Assembly: GCA_965200765.1 (NCBI GenBank)
Contig: OZ241380.1
Coordinates: 2,232,001 to 2,296,000, forward strand
DNA: 64,000 bases
Direction of reading: 5' to 3'
Source: G965200765 sp965200765
GTDB taxonomy: Bacteria; Pseudomonadota; Gammaproteobacteria; Arenicellales; JAJDZL01
Shown here: positions 27,079 through 35,311 of the stretch, piece after piece
Layout of the letters: each line of letters opens with the position of its first letter
Position numbering within the stretch: position 1 is the stretch's first letter
The notes under the pieces: model-generated
Databases searched by the model: none
What the model was told of the DNA's origin: nothing
What the model saw: the letters and a program-made list of their open reading frames with translations, nothing else
Made by a program: the position numbers and the translations under genes

Positions 27079-27714
27079 ATGGAAGAATCAATGACTGTGT
27101 CAATTGATGAGATTGATGCCTTGCTACCACAAACCCAATGCACACTTTGCGGTTTTCCGCGTTGCCGGGACTATGCTGCGGCCTTGCAACGCGGTGCGGT
27201 CGACACAAATCTGTGCCCGCCTGGCGGGTTGCCAACTGCTCAAGCACTCGCATCAACGCTGAAATCGACGGAAAAAAGTCCCTGCGAAGCTTTCAAAGGC
27301 AGGGAAATAGCCCGTATTCGCGAAATCGACTGCATTGGTTGCACTTTATGTTTGGCCCCTTGTCCTGTAGATGCGATCATCGGCGCCGCCAAGCACATGC
27401 ATTCAGTTCTGGAAGCAAATTGCACTGGTTGCGGACTTTGCGTACCTTTTTGCCCGGTTGATTGTATTGATATGGTTGCTGACCCAAAGGACGTGACCGG
27501 TGAGTTCTGGACAAGTTTCGAGATGCAAGAAGTATCGCGCTGGCGAAAATTGGCAGACCAGCATTTCGCCAGAAATTCACACCGGGAAAATTCCGAACCG
27601 GATTCCATGGCACCTGACCATCGAAAGCAGCTAATTCGCGATTCGGTGAATCTGGTTCGACGCAGACGCTGGAAAAAGACTCGCAAATCGAATGAATGCA
27701 TCCAAGAGACTTGA
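27079..27714 (+). CDS. RnfB-like ferredoxin without membrane anchor
   Basis: About 211 residues. The N-terminal cysteine set (CTLCGFPRC and NLCPPGG) matches the RnfB/RsxB [4Fe-4S] domain, followed by two ferredoxin motifs, CIGCTLCLAPCPVDAI and CTGCGLCVPFCPVDCI. The hydrophobic N-terminal helix of E. coli RsxB is missing, and the tail is basic. In many relatives an rnfABCDGE operon lies between metG and nth; here only this gene remains. It overlaps nth by 23 bases. It could donate electrons to endonuclease III clusters or another partner; that is inference. Start uncertain among 27067 (TTG), 27079 and 27091. Confidence 0.82.
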   Translation: MEESMTVSIDEIDALLPQTQCTLCGFPRCRDYAAALQRGAVDTNLCPPGGLPTAQALASTLKSTEKSPCEAFKGREIARIREIDCIGCTLCLAPCPVDAIIGAAKHMHSVLEANCTGCGLCVPFCPVDCIDMVADPKDVTGEFWTSFEMQEVSRWRKLADQHFARNSHRENSEPDSMAPDHRKQLIRDSVNLVRRRRWKKTRKSNECIQET

Positions 27715-28342
27715 AATATTCACGCGGTTCAGACACGCGAATCCTGACCCCAGAACTGAGCTGGTCTACAAAACCAACTTCCAGTTGCTGGTTGCAGTTG
27801 TACTATCTGCACAATCAACCGACAAAGCAGTAAATCTTGCTACCAAGGAATTGTTTGCGCTCGCACCTGACCCGCAATCACTGCTAGACTTGGGTTTGTC
27901 CAGACTGAAAGAATCCATCAAAACCATCGGGCTGTACAACAACAAAGCTCGCAACCTGATGGAAATGTCCAAGCTCATTCTTGAAAAGCACAATGGCGAA
28001 GTGCCTGACACTCTGGAACAGTTGACCGCGTTGCCCGGAGTTGGACGAAAAACCGCGAATGTGATATTGAACACAGCATTTCATATACCGGTCATTGCGG
28101 TTGACACACATATTTTCCGCGTCGCCAATCGAACCCGCATTGCCACGGGCAAAAATGTAGACCAGGTCGAGGAAAAATTGACCAAAGTCGTACCTAAGGA
28201 GTTTCTGCTGGACGCGCATCATTGGTTGATTCTGCATGGTCGCTATACTTGCATGGCACGCAAGCCCTTGTGCAAGGCTTGTATAATTAACGACCTGTGC
28301 GAATATCCTGGCCGCAGACCTGTACTGAACGAGGAGGAATAG
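27692..28342 (+). CDS. nth: Endonuclease III
   Basis: 216 residues. This base-excision glycosylase/AP lyase removes oxidised pyrimidines. The helix-hairpin-helix LPGVGRKTANVIL carries the catalytic lysine, and the aspartate is in AVDTHIFRV. Four cysteines with spacing C-x6-C-x2-C-x5-C (CMARKPLCKACIINDLC) hold the [4Fe-4S] cluster. It overlaps the RnfB-like gene and is followed after four bases by a DUF1841 gene. Confidence 0.97.
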   Translation: MNASKRLEIFTRFRHANPDPRTELVYKTNFQLLVAVVLSAQSTDKAVNLATKELFALAPDPQSLLDLGLSRLKESIKTIGLYNNKARNLMEMSKLILEKHNGEVPDTLEQLTALPGVGRKTANVILNTAFHIPVIAVDTHIFRVANRTRIATGKNVDQVEEKLTKVVPKEFLLDAHHWLILHGRYTCMARKPLCKACIINDLCEYPGRRPVLNEEE

Positions 28343-28346
28343 GACT

Positions 28347-28793
28347 ATGGAAAATGGAGATCTGGAACAGCGAAGGTTGTTTTTTGATGTTTGGGAGAAG
28401 ATGAATTCAAAGCAGAAGTTGAACGATCTGGACAAGCAATTGGCAAAAATCGTCAAACTGCATCCGGAGTTCCATCCGATTCTTTCTGACCCCGACAAGT
28501 ACGCCGAGCATGAATTTCAGGAAGGACAGACCGACCCTTTCTACCACTTGGCAATGCATTCGTTGCTGGCGGAACTAATCAGCAACGACAACCCCGAAGG
28601 AATACGAAGCTTGTACGATCGAAGAGTCAATGATACGGAGGATAAGCACGCAGTTCAACATGAGTTCATGGGGCTGATTTTTGACTGGATGATGGGTAGC
28701 GAAGATGAAGATTGGAATACTGAAAGTCTGCTCTCGCTAATTGACTACCATTTCGACAAAATGGACAGTACCAAAAACACCAACCCGGCATGA
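28347..28793 (+). CDS. DUF1841 family protein
   Basis: 148 residues, soluble, acidic. RLFFDVWEK at the start and DPFYHLAMHSLLAELIS in the middle match what I know of DUF1841, small proteins often found after nth or near metG in beta- and gammaproteobacteria. Function is unknown. Spacing of four bases to nth implies one operon. Confidence 0.8.
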   Translation: MENGDLEQRRLFFDVWEKMNSKQKLNDLDKQLAKIVKLHPEFHPILSDPDKYAEHEFQEGQTDPFYHLAMHSLLAELISNDNPEGIRSLYDRRVNDTEDKHAVQHEFMGLIFDWMMGSEDEDWNTESLLSLIDYHFDKMDSTKNTNPA

Positions 28794-28864
28794 AACTGGA
28801 TGAGACCAATTGAAGGACACTTTATCGTAGTTATGGAAATTTGAAGGTACAGAAGAGGAAGGAA

Positions 28865-29362
28865 ATGACCACTCGAAGTGTGCTTTTTGGAATTTTCGGA
28901 TTCATGCTCGCTTTGACAACCCAAACAGGATTGGGCAATCCTGCACTCACCGAAATCGTTCGACATGAAAATATTTGTATTAGTTTCCCGTGGGCGTATG
29001 AATCTCTCGGGAAAAATGTATCAGCCGCATTTATGGGAATTTCAATTGCAAAAGGTGCCAGCGACGCGTTGTTGGGAGCGGAATACAACGAGGCCATGCA
29101 TACAGACCTGCACGACATGATTTACGAAGATGGAATCATGAAAATGAGCATGACAGAGTCCTTCGACTTGAATTCCAGCACTCCAATTCAACTCAAGCCA
29201 CATGGCAAGCACATTATGTTGATGGGCATGAAAAATCCGCTTGAACCGGACTCAGTGATTCCGCTTACGCTGAAATTCAGGCTAGCCGGAGAAGTGCAGA
29301 TCAATGTTCCGGTGCTACCTATTCAAGCGGAAGCACCAACCCCAATACTTACCTGCAAGTGA
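28865..29362 (+). CDS. PCu(A)C-type periplasmic copper chaperone
   Basis: 165 residues with a signal peptide (hydrophobic core about residues 6-20). The family's H-M...H-x-M copper site is visible: AEYNEAMHTDLHDM with following GIMKMSM, and later KPHGKHIMLMGMK. PCu(A)C proteins carry Cu(I) in the periplasm for assembly of the cytochrome oxidase CuA site with SCO proteins. The next gene is a SCO protein. The ATG at 28865 follows a GAGG-containing purine tract. Confidence 0.88.
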   Translation: MTTRSVLFGIFGFMLALTTQTGLGNPALTEIVRHENICISFPWAYESLGKNVSAAFMGISIAKGASDALLGAEYNEAMHTDLHDMIYEDGIMKMSMTESFDLNSSTPIQLKPHGKHIMLMGMKNPLEPDSVIPLTLKFRLAGEVQINVPVLPIQAEAPTPILTCK

Positions 29363-29397
29363 TTGGAATAGCACCATAGGTCCCGGTTCCTTGATAC

Positions 29398-30003
29398 ATG
29401 CTTGAAACCCACTCCAGACAAACGCCTTTGGCACTCGCGCTTGCGACGATTTTGAGTGTCTTCACACTGTTTCCTGCACAATTTGCCATGTTGGACGAAT
29501 CGGACCAAGTGGTTATTGGTGCGCCATTTCAACTGACCCGGCACGACGGGGCATCTGTTTCAGACAAGAACTATGCTGGCAAATACATGTTCATTTATTT
29601 TGGCTTCACTCACTGTCCGGCTACTTGCCCCACAACATTGATAACGATGACACAAGTATTGAATGAACTTGAACAAACAGATTCAGATAAAGCCAAGAAC
29701 ATCCTGCCTCTGTTTATCAGCATTGATCCAAGTCGAGATACGCCGGAATTGATTCGTGATTACATTTCTAACTTTCATCCAAATTTTGAAGGCCTGACCG
29801 GGGAACTGGATGTTCTGGAAGATATGACCAATGCCTATGGCAGTTACTTTGAATATGAAGAACCTGACAACACGGGCAACTACAACGTCAATCACAGTGC
29901 TTATATTTATCTGATGGGACGTGATGGTCAGTATCTGACTCATTTCACACCCGATGAAACAAAATTACAGATTCTGGAAGAGATAAAGCGTCTAATTTCG
30001 TGA
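29398..30003 (+). CDS. SCO1/SenC copper-binding thioredoxin-like protein
   Basis: 201 residues. N-terminal hydrophobic anchor or signal (about 11-26), then a thioredoxin-like fold with the CxxxC copper site in THCPATCPTTL and the distal histidine in NVNHSAYIY. FISIDPSRDTPE is another SCO signature. It should act at the outer face of the inner membrane, assembling the CuA centre of an oxidase together with the PCu(A)C protein just upstream. No oxidase genes are in the window. Confidence 0.93.
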   Translation: MLETHSRQTPLALALATILSVFTLFPAQFAMLDESDQVVIGAPFQLTRHDGASVSDKNYAGKYMFIYFGFTHCPATCPTTLITMTQVLNELEQTDSDKAKNILPLFISIDPSRDTPELIRDYISNFHPNFEGLTGELDVLEDMTNAYGSYFEYEEPDNTGNYNVNHSAYIYLMGRDGQYLTHFTPDETKLQILEEIKRLIS

Positions 30004-30104
30004 ATCAATTATCGAGTTGACATTTTGTCCTGGCATTCACTAACCTAACTAATTCTGCTTGTAATGTTCTCTCAAAGGTGGCTTTCCAAGAAACACCACA
30101 TCAT

Positions 30105-30245
30105 TCAGTAATTCTTTACTGTCTCCTTGACACAATCTTCAACGGTTTCAATGCTATAGCCGCCGGTAAGTGCACTGAGTGATCCCACGCGGTGAGATTC
30201 GATGATTACAGTCGTATCAACCAGAACAGGACCTTGGTGTCGCAT
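30105..30245 (-). pseudogene. Truncated PIN-domain remnant
   Basis: 46 codons. The start GPVLVDTTVIIESHR is the beta1/alpha1 of a PIN nuclease with its first catalytic aspartate, followed by GGYSIETVEDCVKET, then a stop. A PIN protein needs about 120 or more residues, and I find no continuation in any frame, so this is a decayed 5' fragment. It starts eight bases after the XRE-ImmA gene, the position of a partner in XRE-COG2856 plus PIN pairs. Confidence 0.6.
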
Positions 30246-30253
30246 AGCAACCC

Positions 30254-31360
30254 TCACAGATCAAACGGACATGCAACGTCATGGTCGTTGAATAAATTAC
30301 CCAATTCGTCAATTGACAAATCCAGCAATTTGGCAACCCTGGCTACCGAAACATAACCGTCTCGAATTCCGTGAGCAATGACATCTACAAACACCTTTGA
30401 GTAAAGTACGGGTTGTTCATTTTTATCATTTCGAATGCCCTGGTTGCGCATATCGACCTTACGAAGCCTGTTAGCTTGAGATGAGCTTATCCATCGAAGT
30501 GCCACTAGTCGCCACATCAGGGCAACTGTAGAAACCTGCAATTGATTTGCCGTAGAATAAAGTTGATGCACCAATGCAGAATCTTCCAAAACTGTCCATC
30601 GGCTTTGCGCACCAAGTGTTTCTCTTGGCATCAACAACGCTGAGGCGAAATTATTAGCCAATTTTTCTACGCGACTCTTGCCGGGAATCTGGACATTTTC
30701 CGTATGCTCCGGCGGCATTGAATCCCAAGTCAGTAGGTGGAAGAGCTCGTGTGCCAAGTTAAAATGTCGGCGGCCAATTACTTCTTTACGAGAAACCAGA
30801 ACCGCATCCAAATTGTTCAAACGGCATGCCGCACCTGAAATACCTTGTTCAGCATTCACCATGAGTACCAATATTCCCAACTCGTTTTCCATGGTGTCAA
30901 TCAAGCGAATTGCCGGAACATCGCCAAGTTGAAATGCAGATGCGCATCGCTCGCCGGCAAGCATCGCTTCCTTAAAAGATGAATGACGAGTAAGTCCCAA
31001 TCTGTATTGCAACGGTGGCCGTGAATAGCCGGTTTGTTCCGCCAATCGTCGGAACATTGCCAGCCAACATCCTGCCCTGTATTCAAATTTTTCCAGAGTA
31101 CCAGCTTCTGGATAGGTATGGCTCCACGAAAATTGGCCTTCACCAACAAGAATGTAAGGATCAGTCAAATGTTCCAAGGTAGTATCGAAGATATCAATCA
31201 ATCCAAGCAGTTCACTTGCCTTTAGTTTCCTTGCACCTGTTTCAATTGCAGAAACTGTTTGGCGGTCATTGAAGCCCATCAGTTTTGCCAGCTCGAGCTG
31301 GGTCATTGACCTTGAATCGCGAAGGTAGCCGATGCGGCGACCGATCATGTTTGTATCCAT
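30254..31360 (-). CDS. XRE regulator fused to ImmA/IrrE metallopeptidase
   Basis: 368 residues. Residues 6-62 form a Cro/C1-type helix-turn-helix (IGYLRDSRSMTQLELAKLMG). A zinc peptidase motif HELFH is at 204-208 with a downstream glutamate in EKLANNFASALLMP. Such proteins bind DNA and cleave partner repressors or act as antidotes in toxin and mobile element control. A 12-base inverted repeat about 40 bases upstream of the start is the probable autoregulatory operator. A purine-rich GAGGAG abuts the ATG at 31360; the ATG at 31348 may be used. The downstream PIN gene is truncated. Confidence 0.9.
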   Translation of the reverse strand: MDTNMIGRRIGYLRDSRSMTQLELAKLMGFNDRQTVSAIETGARKLKASELLGLIDIFDTTLEHLTDPYILVGEGQFSWSHTYPEAGTLEKFEYRAGCWLAMFRRLAEQTGYSRPPLQYRLGLTRHSSFKEAMLAGERCASAFQLGDVPAIRLIDTMENELGILVLMVNAEQGISGAACRLNNLDAVLVSRKEVIGRRHFNLAHELFHLLTWDSMPPEHTENVQIPGKSRVEKLANNFASALLMPRETLGAQSRWTVLEDSALVHQLYSTANQLQVSTVALMWRLVALRWISSSQANRLRKVDMRNQGIRNDKNEQPVLYSKVFVDVIAHGIRDGYVSVARVAKLLDLSIDELGNLFNDHDVACPFDL

Positions 31361-31397
31361 CTCCTCTTAAATGTCCTCTAAGTTTGAATTAAACAAT

Positions 31398-31427
31398 ATA
31401 TCTTGCATAATAACATATGCAAGATAT
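31398..31427. promoter_or_regulatory. Palindromic operator of the XRE-ImmA gene
   Basis: ATATCTTGCATA and its exact inverse TATGCAAGATAT are separated by six bases. Twelve perfect base pairs of symmetry, 38 bases before the XRE-ImmA start, fit a dimeric helix-turn-helix site and autoregulation. It may also influence the opposite strand. Confidence 0.7.
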
Positions 31428-31776
31428 TGTTGCAAATTTTCGATTGCCATAATATTCGATTCGATCATTCAACGAATGAATCGACTCTGGTCGAGTCTTG
31501 TTGGTGACTCGTGCTACGGAATTTGGCTACTAGACTCCGACTAGTGCGACAGGCTTGGAACAATCAAGGAGCAACTTTCGTTGGTTGTTGGAAAATTTCC
31601 GAAAGAAGATTCGCTGAGGTACGCTTTCGTCGAACATGCATCACAGCTAAAATCACCGTCCAATTTCAAGCATTGTGACACTGTGAGGGGACCACAATTA
31701 CAGAACATTAGTACAAATGTAATGCCGAGATGGTACTTCAATGGTATTATTGTTCTCCGACACTTTTGAACTTAAC

Positions 31777-31805
31777 TGTTCCAACATTGAAAATCATTTG
31801 GAACA
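31777..31805. promoter_or_regulatory. Inverted repeat upstream of bufA1
   Basis: TGTTCCAA and its exact inverse TTGGAACA flank 13 bases, ending 42 bases before the bufA1 ATG. The spacing suits a dimeric regulator near the promoter. No known metal-sensor box is recognised with certainty. Confidence 0.5.
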
Positions 31806-31847
31806 CAATCTACTAACTTTACAACAACATGGACGAGGAACCATTTT

Positions 31848-32099
31848 ATGAAAACTTCAAAAGCTTTAATTACTGCTACAATATCTGGAGCACTTGCCCT
31901 TGGTGCCTTGACAATGGCCCCCTTGGCTTCAGCTGACGAAAAGTGCTATGGAGTAGTAAAAGCGGGCCACAACGACTGTCAATCGGCCACCGGGTCATGT
32001 GCCGGTTCGGCAACCGAAGACGGAATGCCCAGTGCATTCATCGTCCTTCCGGATGGCCTCTGTGAAAAAATCGTAGGCGGCAGTCTGACTAAAGGCTAA
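31848..32099 (+). CDS. bufA1: Bufferin precursor, BufA1-like (DUF2282)
   Basis: 83 residues with a signal peptide ending near ASA (28). The mature part has four cysteines, C33, C44, C51 and C72, in the DUF2282 context EKCYGVVKAG, NDC, GSCAG and LCEKIVGGSL. In bufferins these cysteines are modified by the DUF692/DUF2063 enzymes to bind copper in the periplasm. The next three genes are the expected maturation and membrane genes. GAGGAACC is a fair ribosome site. An inverted repeat lies upstream. Confidence 0.9.
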   Translation: MKTSKALITATISGALALGALTMAPLASADEKCYGVVKAGHNDCQSATGSCAGSATEDGMPSAFIVLPDGLCEKIVGGSLTKG

Positions 32100-32145
32100 T
32101 CCGGCTTTAGCAGGTTATTCTGCAACCATCTAAAATTTCTGCCAG

Positions 32146-32176
32146 TCCGATTCCGCCAGGAGCAGTCGGAATCGGA
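32146..32176 (+). promoter_or_regulatory. Strong hairpin between bufA1 and bufB
   Basis: TCCGATTCCG pairs perfectly with CGGAATCGGA (10 pairs) around an 11-base loop that contains AGGAG (32158-32162). Its 3' base abuts the TTG at 32177. It could gate translation of bufB relative to the precursor gene, or terminate part of the transcripts, although no T-run follows. Confidence 0.5.
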
Positions 32177-32986
32177 TTGCGTAGTCAACATTATTCACAT
32201 GTGACCGCCACAAAGCCAGCGGTTGATTGGTTTGAGGTGCATACCGAAAACTTCTTTGGCGATGGCGGTACGCCGCACGCGGTACTTGCACAGGTTCGAC
32301 AGCACTACCCGGTAAGTTTTCACGGTATCGGACTTTCGCTTGGCTCAACTGACGAACTGAATCGAACTCATCTGGAGCAAATCAAAGCACTCGTTGACCG
32401 GTACCAGCCCGCTTTGGTTTCTGAACATTTGTCCTGGGGTTCGATTAACGGTATCTTCCTTCACGATTTACTGCCACTCCCCATGACTTTCGAATGCGCG
32501 AAGCATTTGTCAGACCGAATACAGATGGTACAGGATTTCTTGAAGTGCCAACTTCTCGTCGAAAACGCCTCAACTTACCTGGAGTTCATCCATTCAGAAA
32601 TGTCCGAATGGGAATTCATAACAGAAATCGCCGAATTAAGCGGTTGCGGAATTCTGCTGGATATCAACAATATCTACGTGAATGCCTGCAACCACGGCAT
32701 CAATTCGCTTGACTTTATCAATCGGGTCCCGTCTTCGCTAGTCTGTGAAATGCATCTCGCCGGACACACGATCAAGAATCTGGAAGACGGACAAATCAGA
32801 ATAGACACGCATAATCAGAGAGTGTGCAAGGAAGTCTGGGAATTGTATGAACTTGCATCAAAGCGCTTTCCGCTCGCACCAACACTGATTGAGTGGGACA
32901 AGGACTTGCCGACGTTTGAAATCTTGATGGAAGAAGCTGAAATTGCGCGCGACACTCGAAACGGGTCGTATCATGCAGTTGCATGA
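32177..32986 (+). CDS. bufB: DUF692 multinuclear iron oxidase, BufB
   Basis: 269 residues from the first usual start (TTG), a TIM-barrel DUF692 protein related to MbnB. Metal ligands are seen in WFEVHTENFF, FHGIGLSLG, SEHLSWG, LLVENAST, LLDINNIYVN, MHLAGH and IEWDKDLP. With BufC it modifies precursor cysteines. Family members usually begin with a G-x-G-I-G-L-R strand; here PPGAVGIGLR is encoded in frame but partly upstream of the TTG, and no ATG, GTG or TTG precedes it before a stop at 32108-32110. Translation may begin at CTG 32120 or ATT 32117. Confidence 0.9.
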   Translation: MRSQHYSHVTATKPAVDWFEVHTENFFGDGGTPHAVLAQVRQHYPVSFHGIGLSLGSTDELNRTHLEQIKALVDRYQPALVSEHLSWGSINGIFLHDLLPLPMTFECAKHLSDRIQMVQDFLKCQLLVENASTYLEFIHSEMSEWEFITEIAELSGCGILLDINNIYVNACNHGINSLDFINRVPSSLVCEMHLAGHTIKNLEDGQIRIDTHNQRVCKEVWELYELASKRFPLAPTLIEWDKDLPTFEILMEEAEIARDTRNGSYHAVA

Positions 32987-33755
32987 ATTGCAAACCCAAT
33001 TCGCTCGCCATGTGCTTGGCAAACAGGCAAATGATTTGTTGCCGCTGATTGAAATCAACGGCATCGAGGCTTCCAGACGACTTCAAGTCTATCGCAACAA
33101 CTTTCGAATCACACTGACGGAATCGCTCCAATCCGTTTATCCGGTCGTTGAACAACTGGTCGGCAATGCTTTCTTCGTTCAAACTGTAGCACAATACATT
33201 GAAAATCATCTGCCACAGACCGGGGACTTACGCGAATACGGCAGTGACTTCCCTGATTTTCTTGAGAATCTTGAATCACTCAGCTCGCTGAAATACATCC
33301 CGGACATCGCCAGAATCGAATGGTTGTGCCACCTGTCATGGTTTGCGAAAGATGTCGAAATATTGTCAATTCAGGAACTTTCAGAAATTCCGGAGCAAGA
33401 ATTTTCAAATCTCAAACTCGGATTTCATCCATCGGTATACACGCTTGAATCAGAACATCCTGTTTTCGATATCTGGGAATACTGCATGCAAGACGAAGCG
33501 AACCGCTCTGGCAGTTCGCTGGAAATCGGTTCACAAGGTCAATGTGTTATGATTTGTCGTGACAATTACGAAGTGACAGTGAAGCAAATTGACCATATAT
33601 TGTTCAAATTTTTGAAAATGATGGCAGGAAACTGTTTGCTTGTGGATGCAATATCAGCGATATTGCACGAATACCCGGATGCCGATCCTGCAAAAATCCT
33701 ACATTCGGCATTCACACACAGTACAATAACTGAATTGTCTTTGTCCAGAATTTAG
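32973..33755 (+). CDS. bufC: DUF2063 recognition partner, BufC
   Basis: 260 residues. The first ~95 residues have the DUF2063 pattern: LHELQTQFARHVLG, RRLQVYRNNFRITLTESLQSVYPVVEQLVG and FPDFLE. This domain pairs with DUF692 enzymes and binds the precursor leader. The second half is predicted mixed alpha/beta and less conserved. The ATG at 32973 overlaps the bufB end by 14 bases, indicating coupling. Confidence 0.87.
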   Translation: MQLHELQTQFARHVLGKQANDLLPLIEINGIEASRRLQVYRNNFRITLTESLQSVYPVVEQLVGNAFFVQTVAQYIENHLPQTGDLREYGSDFPDFLENLESLSSLKYIPDIARIEWLCHLSWFAKDVEILSIQELSEIPEQEFSNLKLGFHPSVYTLESEHPVFDIWEYCMQDEANRSGSSLEIGSQGQCVMICRDNYEVTVKQIDHILFKFLKMMAGNCLLVDAISAILHEYPDADPAKILHSAFTHSTITELSLSRI

Positions 33756-33785
33756 AATCAGCCTCTATCTCAACTGTTATTTGCT

Positions 33786-34226
33786 ATGTCCAGTATTGTC
33801 GACCTTTACCGCAAGTGTATCTGCATATTGAATTGCGGTGCACCGCTCGCTGACCTTGCAGTCAGAATTTGGATTGCCAACGTATTCTTCAAGTCCGGCT
33901 TGGCAAAGATTGGAAACTGGCGATCTACAGTCTGGCTATTTGAAAACGAATACGCTGTACCAGTGATATCGGCTCAGTTTGCGGCCTTCATGGGCACTGC
34001 TGTGGAATTGATTTTTCCGGTCTTGCTTGCCTTTGGCTTACTCAGCCGGGTATCCGCGGGTGTACTGTTCCTGTTCAACATCGTAGCGGTCATTTCCTAT
34101 CCGGCATTGGATGCGAATAGCATTCTGTGGCATCAGGTGTGGGGAGTTATGATGCTGGTTACACTGCTTCGCGGCCCGGGAAGCATATCAATCGACCACT
34201 TCATCCGAAAGCGCTGGATGTCCTGA
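33786..34226 (+). CDS. DoxX family membrane protein of the bufferin operon
   Basis: 146 residues with four hydrophobic helices. RIWIANVFFKSGLAKIGNW and WLFENEYAVP are DoxX-family features. DoxX-like genes are usual last members of bufferin operons (BufD position). It is 30 bases after bufC and 15 bases before the ArsS-like gene. The molecular function is not established. Confidence 0.87.
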   Translation: MSSIVDLYRKCICILNCGAPLADLAVRIWIANVFFKSGLAKIGNWRSTVWLFENEYAVPVISAQFAAFMGTAVELIFPVLLAFGLLSRVSAGVLFLFNIVAVISYPALDANSILWHQVWGVMMLVTLLRGPGSISIDHFIRKRWMS

Positions 34227-34241
34227 TTCAGCTCAGACAAA

Positions 34242-35264
34242 ATGACAATGTTTGACCCTGCAATTGATTTTGAGGTCTCGTATTCCGAGGTACCTGACGA
34301 ATCAGATTTTAACTTGAACTTTCTTGACACACTTCAGACTCATGGATTTGAAAATTTCGTCACGGCACAAATTCAGGAGCTTCAAGTCAATGTCGGTAAG
34401 CTGTGCAATCAGGCTTGCAATCATTGCCATGTAGATGCCGGACCCAAGCGAACCGAGATCATGTCTTGGGAAACCATGGAAAATATCCTTTCCTGGACTT
34501 CAAGACAAGACTTAAAAACTGCCGACATTACTGGCGGCGCCCCTGAACTGAATCCAAACTTCCGCCAATTTGTCGACGGATTCACGAGCATGGGCATGAA
34601 AGTGATGTCCCGTTGCAACCTGACTGTGCTGTTTGAAGACGGTCAGGAAGATCTTGCAGAGTGGTACGCAAGTCGAAAGGTAACCATTATTTGTTCGCTA
34701 CCTTGCTATACCAAGAAAATGGTGGAAGCACAGCGAGGCAAAGGTGTGTTCGGAAAAAGCATCTCCGCATTGCAACAACTGAACCAGCTAGGTTACGGTA
34801 CCAACCCGGACTTGGTGCTGGACTTGGTTTACAACCCCGTCGGTGCATCGCTACCAGCCTCGCAATCAGATTTGGAGCAACAATACAAGCAACGGTTGAA
34901 CGAAGATTTCGGAATTCAATTCAATCGGCTTTACACCATTACGAATTTGCCGATCAGTCGATTCAGGCACTATCTGGAGCGGACAGGAGAACTGCAATCC
35001 TATTTCAATTTGCTGTTTGAAAACTTCAATCCAAATACAGTAAATGGATTGATGTGCAGACATACGATCAATGTTGACTGGCTAGGTCGGGTGTATGATT
35101 GTGATTTCAACCAAATGCTGAATATTCCGAGAGGATTCGGCTCCAAAAAATACTTGTGGGATCTAGGTTCCGAAGAATTGTCCGATCAGCCAATCGCCGT
35201 TGGAAATCATTGCTTCGGGTGCACTGCTGGTGCGGGAAGCAGTTGCGGTGGCGCGTTAGTGTGA
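34242..35264 (+). CDS. arsS: ArsS-like radical SAM protein
   Basis: 340 residues. The radical SAM motif is CNQACNHCHVDAGPKR (near residue 53); DITGGAPELNP and DLVYNPVGASLP are hallmarks of the arsenosugar-biosynthesis ArsS family. The C-terminal cysteine-rich end reads CFGCTAGAGSSCGGAL, as in ArsS. ArsS attaches the adenosyl group to dimethylarsenous acid en route to arsenosugars. No in-frame TGA suggests selenocysteine in this copy. It may be co-transcribed with the bufferin operon. ArsM is not in the window, so the substrate here is open. Confidence 0.88.
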   Translation: MTMFDPAIDFEVSYSEVPDESDFNLNFLDTLQTHGFENFVTAQIQELQVNVGKLCNQACNHCHVDAGPKRTEIMSWETMENILSWTSRQDLKTADITGGAPELNPNFRQFVDGFTSMGMKVMSRCNLTVLFEDGQEDLAEWYASRKVTIICSLPCYTKKMVEAQRGKGVFGKSISALQQLNQLGYGTNPDLVLDLVYNPVGASLPASQSDLEQQYKQRLNEDFGIQFNRLYTITNLPISRFRHYLERTGELQSYFNLLFENFNPNTVNGLMCRHTINVDWLGRVYDCDFNQMLNIPRGFGSKKYLWDLGSEELSDQPIAVGNHCFGCTAGAGSSCGGALV

Positions 35265-35311
35265 TTGACAAAATTAGGGAAATTGTAAATCGGCAATAAA
35301 TTCCAATTATT

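Larger units (their letters stand above)
31361..31847. other. Divergent intergenic region XRE-ImmA / bufferin operon
   Basis: 487 bases with no supported gene. It contains two dyads listed separately: one close to the XRE-ImmA start and one about 45 bases before bufA1. The middle part holds short partial repeats (ACTAG, GACTC) without clear structure. Confidence 0.5.

Noticed and set aside
31581..31769. 62-codon frame upstream of bufA1
   Set aside because: No domain or signal, no ribosome site; ends just before the regulatory dyad.
34242..35264. Possible selenoprotein form of ArsS
   Set aside because: No in-frame TGA within the gene; the cysteines are encoded as cysteine.
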